Below, piece after piece: positions 27,206-36,317 of a stretch of 64,000 nucleotides of DNA (positions are counted from its first letter, which is position 1; the number at the start of each line of letters is the position of its first letter). The stretch is taken from positions 3,296,501 through 3,360,500 of the forward strand of contig NZ_JPON01000001.1 in assembly GCF_000733935.1 (NCBI RefSeq). Direction: 5' to 3'. Below the pieces are notes generated by a model. It ran no database searches. It was not told where the DNA came from and saw nothing but the letters and a program-made list of their open reading frames with translations. Both the position numbers and the translations under genes were made by a program. Source of the stretch: Methylomarinum vadi. GTDB lineage: Bacteria; Pseudomonadota; Gammaproteobacteria; Methylococcales; Methylomonadaceae.

Positions 27206-28987
27206 ATGGCAAAACCCTTAGGTATCACCGAAGTCGTCTTGCGTGACGCTCACCAATCAATTCTGGCTACACGCTTGCGTATCGAAGATATGTTACCGAT
27301 CTGCGAGCAACTAGACCAAATCGGCTATTGGTCGATCGAATCCTGGGGTGGAGCGACATTCGACGCCTGTATCCGTTATTTGGGCGAGGATCCTTGGGAA
27401 AGATTGCGCCAACTGAAGGCGGCCATGCCGAATACGCCCCAACAAATGTTGTTCCGGGGGCAGAATATTCTGGGTTACCGCCATTATGCCGATGACGTGG
27501 TGGATAAGTTCGTCGAACGCTGCGTCGTCAACGGTATCGACGTTTTTCGCATTTTCGATGCGATGAATGACATGCGTAATATCGAACGCGCGGTCAAGGC
27601 CGTGTTGAACACCGATGCCCATGCCCAGGGTACCATTTCCTATACCACCAGTCCGGTACATACCATCGATAAATGGGTCGAGCAGGGGCGTGTCATCGAG
27701 GATATGGGCGCACATTCCATATGCATCAAGGATATGGCGGGCCTATTGACGCCTTATGCCGCCTATGAATTGATCAGTAAATTGAAGCAGGCCGTTGCTA
27801 TCCCGATCCACATGCAATGCCACGCCACCACCGGTTTGAGTGTCGGCACCTATATCAAGGCCATCGAGGCCGGCATCGACAATGTCGATACCGCGATCTC
27901 GTCACTGAGTATGACTTACGGCCATAGTCCGACCGAAACCATTGTTGCCAGTCTGCAAGGGCAAGAGCGCGATACTGGCCTGGATTTGATCAAATTGGAA
28001 AAAATCGCCGCCTATTTCCGTGAAGTCAGGAAAAAGTACGCTCAGTTCGAGGGCAGCCTGAAAGGCGTCGACGGTCGCATCCTGGTGTCGCAGGTGCCGG
28101 GCGGCATGTTGACCAATATGGAAAAACAATTGAAGGAACAAGGCGCGGAAGATAAGTTCGATCAAGTATTGCAGGAAATTCCCCGAGTCCGGGAAGACCT
28201 GGGATACATTCCATTGGTGACGCCGACCTCGCAGATCGTCGGAACCCAGGCGGTGATGAACGTGTTGGCCGGTGAGCGTTATAAGACCATCAGCAAGGAA
28301 ACCGCTGGGGTTTTGAAAGGCGAATATGGCGCTACGCCGGCGCCGGTAAACAAGGAGTTGCAGGCTCGCGTCTTGGAGGGCGCGCAACCGATTACTTGCC
28401 GGCCGGCCGATTTACTCGAGCCGGAAATGGATAGTTTGGTCGCGGAAGTCAAACAAAAAGCGTCCTCCGGAGGCATCAAGCTGGCCGAAAGCGTCGAGGA
28501 CGATGCCTTGATTTATGGACTGTTCGCCCAGGTCGGCTGGAAATTCCTGGTCAATCGAGGCAATCCCGATGCCTTCGAAGCGGCACCAAATCCGGAAGCC
28601 TTTGCCGCAGCTCAGGCCAGCAAAGGCGGTAAGAAGGCGGATATCGAAACGTATACCGTCAATGTCGATGGTCGCAATTATACGGTAGCGGTCGGCCCTG
28701 CAGGCGCCGATATGCAGATTCAACCGGCCGCGGAAAGTTCGGCGGCGCCGGCAGCGGCGAATGCGCCGGCCACTAGCGGTGCATCGGTCGATTCGCCGAT
28801 GGCCGGAAATATCCTCAAGGTTGTGGTTAAGGTAGGCGACAATGTTTCGGCAGGCGATGTAGTCGTGATTATGGAGGCAATGAAAATGGAAACTGAAGTG
28901 CGCGCCAAGGCTTCCGGCGTGGTCAGCGCCATCAATGTCAAAGAAGGTGATGCAGTGGCTGTAGGTGATGCCTTAATTATCTTGTAA
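27206..28987 (+). CDS. oadA: Oxaloacetate decarboxylase alpha chain (biotin-containing)
   Basis: The 593-residue protein has an N-terminal carboxyltransferase domain (about 1-300, beginning [14 protein letters not shown], with a metal site HMQCHATTG near 198), a PYC_OADA connector domain (about 310-465), an Ala/Pro-rich linker (about 510-530) and a C-terminal biotinyl domain with EAMKMET, where K560 carries biotin. It moves CO2 from oxaloacetate to biotin; the beta chain then releases it while pumping Na(+). AGGGA-type sequence is weak, but ACGGGAG lies ahead of the ATG. Confidence 0.97.
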   Translation: MAKPLGITEVVLRDAHQSILATRLRIEDMLPICEQLDQIGYWSIESWGGATFDACIRYLGEDPWERLRQLKAAMPNTPQQMLFRGQNILGYRHYADDVVDKFVERCVVNGIDVFRIFDAMNDMRNIERAVKAVLNTDAHAQGTISYTTSPVHTIDKWVEQGRVIEDMGAHSICIKDMAGLLTPYAAYELISKLKQAVAIPIHMQCHATTGLSVGTYIKAIEAGIDNVDTAISSLSMTYGHSPTETIVASLQGQERDTGLDLIKLEKIAAYFREVRKKYAQFEGSLKGVDGRILVSQVPGGMLTNMEKQLKEQGAEDKFDQVLQEIPRVREDLGYIPLVTPTSQIVGTQAVMNVLAGERYKTISKETAGVLKGEYGATPAPVNKELQARVLEGAQPITCRPADLLEPEMDSLVAEVKQKASSGGIKLAESVEDDALIYGLFAQVGWKFLVNRGNPDAFEAAPNPEAFAAAQASKGGKKADIETYTVNVDGRNYTVAVGPAGADMQIQPAAESSAAPAAANAPATSGASVDSPMAGNILKVVVKVGDNVSAGDVVVIMEAMKMETEVRAKASGVVSAINVKEGDAVAVGDALIIL

Positions 28988-29106
28988 TCAAATTCAAGCG
29001 CTTAGTTTCAGGCTGCAATGAGTGGTATCCACCGATTATGATGAATCCGGTGCTGTACCGGCAGCTTGTATTTAGTTATCACAAATAGTTATTACAGAGA
29101 CCTTTC

Positions 29107-30234
29107 ATGGAAAACCTCACTCTCTTATGGGAAAGCACGGGACTATATAACTTCAGTGGGCCCCAAGCCATTATGATGGCGGTCGGCTTTCTGTTGTTGT
29201 ATTTGGCGATCAAAAAAGGGTTTGAGCCTTTGTTGCTGCTGCCCATCGGTTTTGGCGCCATTCTCAGCAATATTCCGGTGGCCGGTATCGCCGATGAGGG
29301 CGGTATTCTTCATTATCTGTACTACGGTATCAAAACCGGTATATTTCCGTTGTTGATCTTCATGGGCGTGGGAGCCATGACCGATTTCGGGCCGATGTTG
29401 GCGAACCCCAAGACGTTGTTTCTCGGGGCGGCGGCCCAGTTCGGTATTTTCGCGACCTTGTTGGGCGCCTTGGCGCTGAATGCCGTGCCTGGCCTGGAAT
29501 TCACCTTCAAGGATGCCGCCGCTATCGCCATCATCGGCGGCGCCGATGGCCCGACCGCCATCTATGTGGCTTCTAAATTGGCGCCCGAACTGCTGGGTGC
29601 CATCGCCGTGGCCGCTTATTCCTACATGGCGCTGGTGCCGTTGATTCAGCCGCCGATCATGCGGGCCTTGACGACGGAACAGGAGCGTTCCATCGAAATG
29701 CAGCAGCTGCGCTCGGTCGGCAGCACCGAAAAGATCGTTTTCCCGTTGTTGTTGTTATTGTTGACAGCTTTTTTATTGCCTTCGGCCGCGCCGTTGGTCG
29801 GGATGTTTTGTCTCGGAAATCTGATGAATGCCTGCGGCGTCGTCGAGCGCTTGAGCAAGGCTTCGCAAAACGAATTGATCAACATCGTCACGATTTTCCT
29901 CGGCCTGTCGGTCGGTTCCAAGTTAAGCGCGCACGCTTTTTTGAAACTGGAAACGTTGGGTATTTTGGGATTGGGCGCTATCGCTTTCTGCATCGGCACG
30001 GCCAGCGGCGTGCTGATGGCCAAGGTTATGAATAAATTCAGTAAGACCCCGATCAATCCGTTGATCGGCGCGGCCGGGGTGTCGGCGGTGCCGATGGCGG
30101 CCCGCGTCGCCAACAAAGTCGGACTGGAGACCAATCCGCATAACTTTCTGTTGATGCATGCGATGGGTCCGAACGTGGCGGGCGTGATCGGTTCCGCCGT
30201 GGCGGCCGGTATTTTGTTGAGTCTGGTGAATTAA
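29107..30234 (+). CDS. oadB: Oxaloacetate decarboxylase beta chain (sodium pump)
   Basis: The 375-residue polytopic protein matches OadB, with the re-entrant motifs [16 protein letters not shown] near 145 and the conserved NP pair [16 protein letters not shown] near 300. It decarboxylates carboxybiotin and exports sodium ions. It begins 119 bases after oadA. Together with oadG and oadA this gives a complete Na(+)-translocating enzyme linking oxaloacetate and pyruvate. Confidence 0.96.
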   Translation: MENLTLLWESTGLYNFSGPQAIMMAVGFLLLYLAIKKGFEPLLLLPIGFGAILSNIPVAGIADEGGILHYLYYGIKTGIFPLLIFMGVGAMTDFGPMLANPKTLFLGAAAQFGIFATLLGALALNAVPGLEFTFKDAAAIAIIGGADGPTAIYVASKLAPELLGAIAVAAYSYMALVPLIQPPIMRALTTEQERSIEMQQLRSVGSTEKIVFPLLLLLLTAFLLPSAAPLVGMFCLGNLMNACGVVERLSKASQNELINIVTIFLGLSVGSKLSAHAFLKLETLGILGLGAIAFCIGTASGVLMAKVMNKFSKTPINPLIGAAGVSAVPMAARVANKVGLETNPHNFLLMHAMGPNVAGVIGSAVAAGILLSLVN

Positions 30235-30371
30235 ACCAGGTTCAAGGTAAAAAGGAATATTAATTCTTCGGTTTATACGGTTGTTTGCATTTTCCAGGTC
30301 AATCGTTTTCCCACCGCAAATAACGGATCTGGACGTGGTTTTCGCTTAATGATTCTCGTGAAAGGTTAATC

Positions 30372-32156
30372 ATGATATGGCAGGGATGGTTGTCGTTGGG
30401 AGCGGTCGTTGGCGTATTGCTGACACTTATCTTTACCCGCGTGGCGCCGCATCTGGTGATGATGGCGGCACTAACCGTCCTGAGCGTTTGCGGCGTGTTG
30501 ACCAGCCAGGAGGCTTTGGCCGGTTTCAGTAATTCCGGCTTGATCACCGTCGCGGCAATGTTCGTGATTGCCGCCGGCATGCATGCTTCCGGTGCGGTCG
30601 ATCTGTTGGTCAATAGCCTGCTTGGTCAGCCACGTGGCGTGCGTGCGGCGTTGACGCGTATCTTCGCGCCGGTCGTGCTGTTGAGCGCCTTTCTCAATAA
30701 CACGCCGGTGGTCGCGACGATGATTCCGGCGCTGCATGCCTGGACTCGCAAAATCGGCATCTCCCCTTCCCAGGTGATGATTCCGTTGAGTTATTGCGCC
30801 ATTCTTGGCGGCACGCTGACGTTGATCGGCACCAGCACCAATCTGATGGTCAATGGACTGTATCAGACCTTGACCGGAGCGACCGGTTTTTCGTTGTTTT
30901 CGATCAGTGCGGTCAGTCTTCCCGTCGCAATGATGGGCTTGTCGTTCATGTGGCTGTTTTTCCCCAAATGGCTGCCGAACCGCGATCAAGATAAAGCGCT
31001 TGCCAATCTACGTGAATTTACTCTGGAAGTCTCCGTGGCTCCTCACGGCCCGCTGGTCGGCAAGACGGTCGAGGAAGCGGGACTGCGGAATTTGAAGCGC
31101 GTTTATCTGATCGAAATCGAGAGAGACGACACCGTTATTACCGCCGTTCCCTCCGAGGAAAAACTGCATGGTGGCGACCGCCTGGTGTTCGCCGGCGATA
31201 CCGAGGCGATATCTTTATTGCTGCGTATCAACGGCATTGTGCCGTCGGTCGATAATAACGCTCACTTACAATCTTTAACCGCACAACGTCCCGAACGTTG
31301 CCTGGTCGAAGCCGTTGTCTCGCCCCATTGCGAAGCAGTCGGCAATGCCATTCGCGATGCCCGTTTTCGCGACCGCTATGGCGCGGCCGTTTTGGCCGTC
31401 GCCCGTAACGGAGAGCGGATCAAAGGTAATTTGGGCAGCATTATCCTGCAGGCCGGCGATACCCTGTTGTTGGAGGCGAGACCGGCTTTCGTCAGTCGAC
31501 AACGCTATAACAAGGATTTTTTGTTGATCAACGACCTGAATACGGAAACTCCCCGGCACGAGAGGGCCTATCTGGCCTGGGCCATTTTAATCTCTGTGGT
31601 TAGCGCGGTTGGCGTGGGTTACATCTCGATGCTCAATGCCGCATTGATCGGCGCCGGATTGATGATTATTATGGGCTGTTGCTCGGTCAACCAAGCTGAG
31701 AGAAGCCTGGATTTGGCGGTGATACTGACGATTGCCGCATCGTTCTCGTTGGGCGCTGCGCTGCAAAAAACCGGTGTCGCCAATTTTCTGGCGGACAGTA
31801 TCATCGACTTGAGCGGCGGCAAAGGGTGGCTGTTGTTGATCCTGACTTACCTGACGGTTTCGCTGTTGACAGAAGTCATCACCAATAATGCCGCGGCGAT
31901 ATTGATGCTGCCGGTCGTCTTGGAAATCACCGAGAAATCGGGCTTAAATAGCGAGCCTTTCGTGTTCGCGATCATGATCGCCGCTTCCGCCAGTTTCGCC
32001 ACGCCGCTGGGTTATCAAACCAACCTGATGGTCTACGGGCCGGGCGGCTACCGTTTCACGGACTTTCTCAAGGTCGGCGTGCCGATGAATCTTTTCGTCG
32101 GCGCGACCACTATCATGGTATTGCTGATCGGCTGGCCATTAGACCGGACTGTCTAA
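30372..32156 (+). CDS. SLC13/DASS-type permease with TrkA-C domains
   Basis: The 594-residue protein has two halves of about six helices (1-205 and 405-594) around a cytoplasmic insert with two TrkA-C-like (RCK_C) domains (about 215-375). The motif GTSTNLMVNG near 155 and the related FATPLGYQTNLMVYGPG near 535 are the Na(+)/substrate-binding repeats of the SLC13 family. Members carry sulfate, citrate, dicarboxylates or other anions with Na(+). The position beside oadGAB suggests a C4 carboxylate, but sulfate is just as possible. Confidence 0.85.
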   Translation: MIWQGWLSLGAVVGVLLTLIFTRVAPHLVMMAALTVLSVCGVLTSQEALAGFSNSGLITVAAMFVIAAGMHASGAVDLLVNSLLGQPRGVRAALTRIFAPVVLLSAFLNNTPVVATMIPALHAWTRKIGISPSQVMIPLSYCAILGGTLTLIGTSTNLMVNGLYQTLTGATGFSLFSISAVSLPVAMMGLSFMWLFFPKWLPNRDQDKALANLREFTLEVSVAPHGPLVGKTVEEAGLRNLKRVYLIEIERDDTVITAVPSEEKLHGGDRLVFAGDTEAISLLLRINGIVPSVDNNAHLQSLTAQRPERCLVEAVVSPHCEAVGNAIRDARFRDRYGAAVLAVARNGERIKGNLGSIILQAGDTLLLEARPAFVSRQRYNKDFLLINDLNTETPRHERAYLAWAILISVVSAVGVGYISMLNAALIGAGLMIIMGCCSVNQAERSLDLAVILTIAASFSLGAALQKTGVANFLADSIIDLSGGKGWLLLILTYLTVSLLTEVITNNAAAILMLPVVLEITEKSGLNSEPFVFAIMIAASASFATPLGYQTNLMVYGPGGYRFTDFLKVGVPMNLFVGATTIMVLLIGWPLDRTV

Positions 32157-32504
32157 ACACCTCAGCCCTTTGTAACTCAAATTCAACCGGATACTTTCAG
32201 AATTTAAGCGCAATCAGATCGTATTTCGATAGGCCGGCTTCGACCCAAGATTGCCGAATAGGGCATAAGCATCATTCCTCCGATTACGCTATCGCTAATC
32301 GGAGCTACGCGGGCTTACCAGCTATTAGTTGAGTCATATCGATAGTCAGCTTTTTACCATAACTGTGAATCCGCCGATTTAGAAAAGCCAATCTCTATAG
32401 CTGCATTTAGAGAGAAATCGCCAAATCTATTGTCTAGAATAAGTCGATCAGGGATGGTATACAGAAACTATCTAATTACTTATTAATCATTAGCGTATCA
32501 ATCT
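32157..32504. other. Intergenic stretch between the permease and the cassette-like gene
   Basis: No gene is seen. It holds a CTCCGATTA/TAATCGGAG hairpin at 32278-32304 that resembles a small dispersed repeat. The right half becomes AT-rich, matching the atypical gene that follows. Confidence 0.4.
32278..32304. repeat. Small palindromic repeat
   Basis: CTCCGATTA and TAATCGGAG pair perfectly around a 9-base centre with a flanking GCTACGC. The layout is like short dispersed palindromes in gammaproteobacteria. Confidence 0.4.
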
Positions 32505-32981
32505 ATGCTCAGTATTCGTGTAGTCGGAATTATGTCTGTATTGCTGTTCACAGCAATGGCCATTTACACGTCGTCGCTAGATCCCGGCATCCCTTCAATT
32601 CAATTGACATTTACAGACCGTGAGTTCAACTCAATACTGAGTAAGTGGAAGCCATCTCAAGTAGAAATTTTCAAACTGCATTTCCTGATAGATTACCCAT
32701 TCCTGATATGCTACGGATCACTTGGCTATCTGATATCAAAGAGAACAGGTATCTTCGCAAGATTCACCCATACTACAAGGAGGCTACTGGCAATTTCTTT
32801 GCCCGTGGCAGTAATCGCAGATGCGGTAGAAGACTCCTTACACCTGATCCTCCTTTACGGTGCAGGCCCCTTTGATCAGGCACAGTATTTCGCGGCTGGT
32901 ATCGCAGCATTGACAAAATGGCTACTAATTTTCATCTTCGTTGCTTTTGCAATATATGCAAAATTCAGAACTGCGGGCTAA
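32505..32981 (+). CDS. Four-helix membrane protein in an integron-cassette-like setting
   Basis: The 158-residue protein has hydrophobic segments at about 5-25, 65-85, 95-115 and 130-152 and a short polar part near 40-60. I recognise no named family. Its base composition and codon use (ATA, CTA, AGA) differ from the neighbours. The stop codon TAA at 32979-32981 lies inside an attC-like site, which is how cassette genes usually end. A mobile cassette gene is therefore likely; function is unknown. Confidence 0.65.
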   Translation: MLSIRVVGIMSVLLFTAMAIYTSSLDPGIPSIQLTFTDREFNSILSKWKPSQVEIFKLHFLIDYPFLICYGSLGYLISKRTGIFARFTHTTRRLLAISLPVAVIADAVEDSLHLILLYGAGPFDQAQYFAAGIAALTKWLLIFIFVAFAIYAKFRTAG

Positions 32982-33038
32982 CGAATAAGGTTAGATTGTA
33001 ATCGCGGAGCGAGCCACAATCTGAACCGTTTGTTGGAC
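32976..33038 (+). other. attC-like recombination site
   Basis: A 63-base imperfect palindrome begins GGCTAAC, overlapping the stop of the preceding gene, and ends GTTGGAC, which fits the GTTRRRY consensus. The inner arms AGGTTAGATTGT and ACAATCTGAACC pair except for one unpaired C, the bulged base typical of folded attC sites. The left core differs from RYYYAAC at one base. No integron integrase is in the window. Confidence 0.55.
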
Positions 33039-33104
33039 AAGCCCGGTATTCGGAGGGAGCGTTATATAAGAAAATAGCTTTTCGAAGGATTGGGGGATGT
33101 GTTG

Positions 33105-33147
33105 GCCCATTTCAAGCGTTGACGTCGATAAACGGGCTGAAATGGGC
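33105..33147. repeat. Inverted repeat downstream of the IS91-type transposase
   Basis: GCCCATTTCA and TGAAATGGGC pair perfectly, 23 bases apart. It lies about 145 bases past the transposase stop, in the place of the replication origin end of IS91 elements. Confidence 0.45.
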
Positions 33148-33290
33148 GTGATGCTGATCATCACACCCGGAATTTCGGATTTTAGCGGCATTTTGCCCTG
33201 AATTCAGACCGAACGAAAGCCTCGGTGCTAAAATGCCCGATGATCGGTTTGGGTCAGTGAGAAATGCCGCTTACATAACCGGTTTTGCCT

Positions 33291-34388
33291 CTACGCTTTG
33301 GTCGAATTCAATGCCATGACAGCCGAAGAACCGAGAATGCGCGTTTTGATAATCTGCAGGGTTCCACCACAACATGGGCATTGGAGTTTCGGGCGGGGCC
33401 TGAGCCAAGCGATAGCACGATTGGGATTGACGCCGAGCAAGACTTGCAGCAGACGAATCAGCCGTTTGCTGTTGGGGTGCAAAAAGCCGAAGTTGCGAGT
33501 CCGCCTAAAGCCTTTGGGCAGAACATGGCGGAGCATCAGCCACAGAAACTTCACGCCGGGTAGTGTTCGAGTCTGCCACTTTTTGGTTTTGCTGTCCTGG
33601 TAACGGAAGGTTACTTGGCCATCTCGGCAGGCAATAATGTCCTTTTCCTGGATAACGCCCTTATAGAGATAACGTCCCAGATAAACCAAGGCTTTATCGC
33701 CGCGTCCGACCGACTTGACGTCAACGACCCATTGTTGCGGATAGTAGTCAGGCAATGTCAAACCGGCCTGCGAGATCGCTTCAAGCAATTTGGCCCGAAA
33801 CACTTTGGCCACTGCCTTGTGATTGAACAAATAGCCTTTCCGGCCCTTTTTACCCTGTTTGGTGCGCCACAGTCGTTTATCAGGATCGATGGCGGCCGCC
33901 GGCATCACCAAGTGTACATGCGGATGGTAATCCAATCGGCGGGAATGGGTATGCAACACAGCAATAGCACCGGCATTGCCCTGAAGCTGTTGATCGTTGC
34001 GGGTGAAGGTGTTGACGGTATCCCAACTACAGCGGATCAGCAGATCATACAACGTACGTTGCTGTTGCCAGGCCAACGGCCTGAGTTCTTTGGGCAAAGT
34101 AAACGTCAGCAAAAAATATTCGGCCGGCACCTGCTTCTGCAACTGCCTTTCCAGCCATTGTTGCGATTCGTGCGACTGGCAATGCGGGCAGCTGCGATGG
34201 CCGCAGGAATGCGGCACCAAGCGTTGCCGATCGCAATCATCGCATTGCGCCAACATCACAGGGCCTTGCGACGTGCGGCAGTGTTTCATCGCGGCCAGCG
34301 CCTGACGCTGACTGGGTGACAAGCGACCCTGGTAAGCGACCAGAAACTCGGCTTCGAAGGTTTGGATGATGGCGGAAAGCAAGATCAT
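33291..34388 (-). CDS. IS91-family HUH transposase
   Basis: The 365-residue protein has an N-terminal zinc ribbon ([22 protein letters not shown], split here as CDDC and CPHC, about 48-72), the histidine pair motif HPHVHLVMP near 155 that binds the metal, and the tyrosine region YLGRYLYKG near 235. These mark the rolling-circle (Y2-type) transposases of IS91. A C-terminal CPCC motif near 338 gives a second zinc-like site. The ATG overlaps the recombinase stop as ATGA. The gene looks intact. Confidence 0.93.
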   Translation of the reverse strand: MILLSAIIQTFEAEFLVAYQGRLSPSQRQALAAMKHCRTSQGPVMLAQCDDCDRQRLVPHSCGHRSCPHCQSHESQQWLERQLQKQVPAEYFLLTFTLPKELRPLAWQQQRTLYDLLIRCSWDTVNTFTRNDQQLQGNAGAIAVLHTHSRRLDYHPHVHLVMPAAAIDPDKRLWRTKQGKKGRKGYLFNHKAVAKVFRAKLLEAISQAGLTLPDYYPQQWVVDVKSVGRGDKALVYLGRYLYKGVIQEKDIIACRDGQVTFRYQDSKTKKWQTRTLPGVKFLWLMLRHVLPKGFRRTRNFGFLHPNSKRLIRLLQVLLGVNPNRAIAWLRPRPKLQCPCCGGTLQIIKTRILGSSAVMALNSTKA

Positions 34389-35292
34389 TTGACCGCCCCC
34401 CAGTCGATGTCGAAGCCATTCATTAAGGCATTAATCAACTGGCCGGTATTTTGATTCGTGCCGTCGGTCAGGTGAGTATAGCGGGCAGTGGTGAGGATAC
34501 TGTGGTGACCGAGGATTTTCTGCACTTCCAGTAGATCGACGCCCGCTTCAATCAAATGTGTGGCATAGCTATGCCGCAGACAGTGCGGGGTAATCTTTTT
34601 TTTAAACCGCAGTCTTGCGCGACTTGGCGCAGAGCCTTTTGCACGCCACCGCGATCCAAAGGGCTCTGCGCGCGCTGCGCGCCCTTCAAACCGCCATGGC
34701 GATTGGGAAACAACATGACCGGATGCCGGTGAACTTGCCAGAAGCGGCGTAGCAAATCCAGGGTGGCAGCCGGCAACGGCACCAGTCTATCCTTATTGCC
34801 CTTGGCATCTCGGATATGCACGCGTTGGCGACCGGCATCGATATCCCCAACCTCAAGACGCAATCCCTCGCCGAGGCGCAAACCTAGACTGTAGAGCGTG
34901 AAAAAGAACACCCGGTAACTGAGAATACGCGTGGACTGGAAGATACACCGCGCCTCGTCGACAGTGACGATATCCGGCAAACGTTGCGCCTTCGGCGGCT
35001 TGACCAACTGCGGCGCGACCCAAGGCTTGCGCAGTACATGGGTGTAATAAAACTTGAGACCGTACAGGTCCAACTTGACCGCACTCCAAGAATGCGACTC
35101 CAGCAAATCGGTGAAATAATCGGTCAGTTGCTGTTCGGTCAACGCATTGATGTCTTCGTTGAAATACTGGCCGATACGTCGAATCGCACGGGCATAGGCC
35201 TCGATCGTCTTGGGCTGCAACCCTTTAAGTTTGAGGTGTTTCAGATGGCTTTGATAGTTTTGCTTGAAATGGGATTCGAATGATGTTGTCAT
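34385..35292 (-). pseudogene. Tyrosine recombinase split by a -1 frameshift (possible programmed slippage)
   Basis: The first frame (35292-34552) encodes the SAM-like N-terminal domain and half of the catalytic domain up to GLKK. At the run of eight A (minus strand, 34603-34596) the frame is lost and the product ends at 34552. Reading one base back restores a 302-residue protein, with the catalytic [22 protein letters not shown] and final tyrosine, ending at 34385. All of the H-x-x-R, H and Y residues lie past the shift. The run A_AAA_AAA is a known slippery form, so expression by -1 frameshifting is possible. Otherwise it is a pseudogene or a homopolymer error. Confidence 0.8.
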
Positions 35293-35595
35293 TGTCGCGT
35301 AACCTCATGATTCGTCATGGAATAATCCCTCTTAAAAGAGGGCGTGAGATTACATTTTATAAATTACCGGCTACTGCCGCTTTTCTCCGCGTTAGCGGCT
35401 TCGTCCAACCAGCTAATCAACCGGACCCGCCTTCGGGGCCGATTATCAGCAAGTTAAACGAGCAAATTTGGCATAAACCAGCCATTCAGAAATCAACCTT
35501 GAAGGTTTGAAATTGGCCGAAACCAGAAATCTGCAAATGGTACGACGTGATTGTGATCAAATTAGAAATTGCCTGATCGAATTTGAGCCACAATA
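35293..35595. other. Right flank of the mobile region
   Basis: No gene is seen. It holds the left end of the recombinase leader (hairpin CCCTCTT/AAGAGGG at about 35328-35343) and the second attC-like site at 35403-35459. The rest is unremarkable. Confidence 0.4.
35403..35459. other. Second attC-like site
   Basis: GTCCAAC at 35403 and GTTAAAC at 35453 fit the RYYYAAC and GTTRRRY cores, 57 bases end to end, with partly complementary inner arms (GCTAATC and GATTATCAGC). Read on the minus strand its GTTGGACGAAGCCG resembles the end of the first site (GTTGGACAAGCCCG), so orientation is uncertain. Weaker than the first site. Confidence 0.35.
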
Positions 35596-36186
35596 TCAAT
35601 TAATTAAGTCTTCAAAATTACGCCGGATTTGTTCTTTGTCGTTACGGTAGGACTTGGCGTCGCCATAGGACAGAAAATAGCGATAACGGCTGTGCAGCAT
35701 GCTGATGCGGCGGGCGTGTTTGATCGGACACCAGAATTGTTCGGTGCGGGCGGCGATTTCTTGGATATAGGCGATGACGCCGTTGAAATAGCTGCAGTAG
35801 GCGCAATTGAATTTTTCGATCAGGTTCAGGTAATTCAGAAATTGACGGTCAAAGACGATATACTCGCTACGTTTGACTTTGGGAATGCCGTAAATCGGGA
35901 AACAGGTGGCCTGGTAAAGGCTGACCACCAGGTCCAGAAAGAGCGCCGCCGGTAGTACCGACCAGATGATCGGGGCGCTGAGGATGTGTTTTAAAGGCGC
36001 TTCACGCAGGTAATCCAGTAATTGCTGCAGATAGCGTTTCTGTTGCAGTATGACTTTTCGTTCGAAGAAAATGCGTTTTTTGCGGATTTCATAGGCAAAT
36101 TCTTGGTGCTGATCCTGGATTTGCTCGATCAGCTCCTGTTCCAGAGTCTTAATCTTGCCGAGTAATTCATCGATGCTAGAGTTCAT
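35596..36186 (-). CDS. Conserved hypothetical membrane protein with coiled coil
   Basis: The 196-residue protein begins with a Glu/Gln-rich coiled coil (about 5-60), then a hydrophobic stretch about 72-98 (HILSAPIIWSVLPAALFLD), followed by a Cys-containing region (CAYCSYFNG near 128) and a basic C-terminus. I recognise no named family. It is a single gene between the mobile region and ftfL, with normal base composition, so it is probably a chromosomal gene and not a cassette. Confidence 0.65.
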   Translation of the reverse strand: MNSSIDELLGKIKTLEQELIEQIQDQHQEFAYEIRKKRIFFERKVILQQKRYLQQLLDYLREAPLKHILSAPIIWSVLPAALFLDLVVSLYQATCFPIYGIPKVKRSEYIVFDRQFLNYLNLIEKFNCAYCSYFNGVIAYIQEIAARTEQFWCPIKHARRISMLHSRYRYFLSYGDAKSYRNDKEQIRRNFEDLIN

Positions 36187-36236
36187 TTATGACTCCGGAT
36201 TTAGGATTGGTTCTTCATTGTAAACAATCGGGCATT

Positions 36237-36273
36237 AAAAAGCCTCCAATTCTTTCCGCAAGAAAAGGAGGCT
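36237..36273 (-). terminator. Terminator downstream of ftfL
   Basis: On the minus strand AGCCTCC pairs with GGAGGCT, with an extended inner stem TTCTT/AAGAA, and T's follow. It ends the ftfL transcript 45 bases after the stop. Confidence 0.8.
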
Positions 36274-36317
36274 AGGATTGCCTGCGGCAGGGTATGCCGC
36301 TAAGAGGCAAGGCAGGC

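Larger units (their letters stand above)
33042..35402 (-). mobile_element. IS91-family element with accessory tyrosine recombinase (approximate ends)
   Basis: Two coupled minus-strand genes, a tyrosine recombinase and an HUH transposase, define an IS91-like unit. IS91 inserts next to CAAG or GAAC; a CAAG stands at 33038-33041, right at the end of the first attC-like site. Inverted repeats downstream of the transposase (33105-33147) would be part of the origin end. The exact ends are my estimate, because IS91 elements lack terminal inverted repeats and target duplications. Confidence 0.6.

Noticed and set aside
33042-35402. Terminal inverted repeats for the mobile element
   Set aside because: The outer sequences are only partly alike (GTTGGACAAGCCCG and GTTGGACGAAGCCG) and belong to the attC-like sites; IS91 elements have no terminal inverted repeats.
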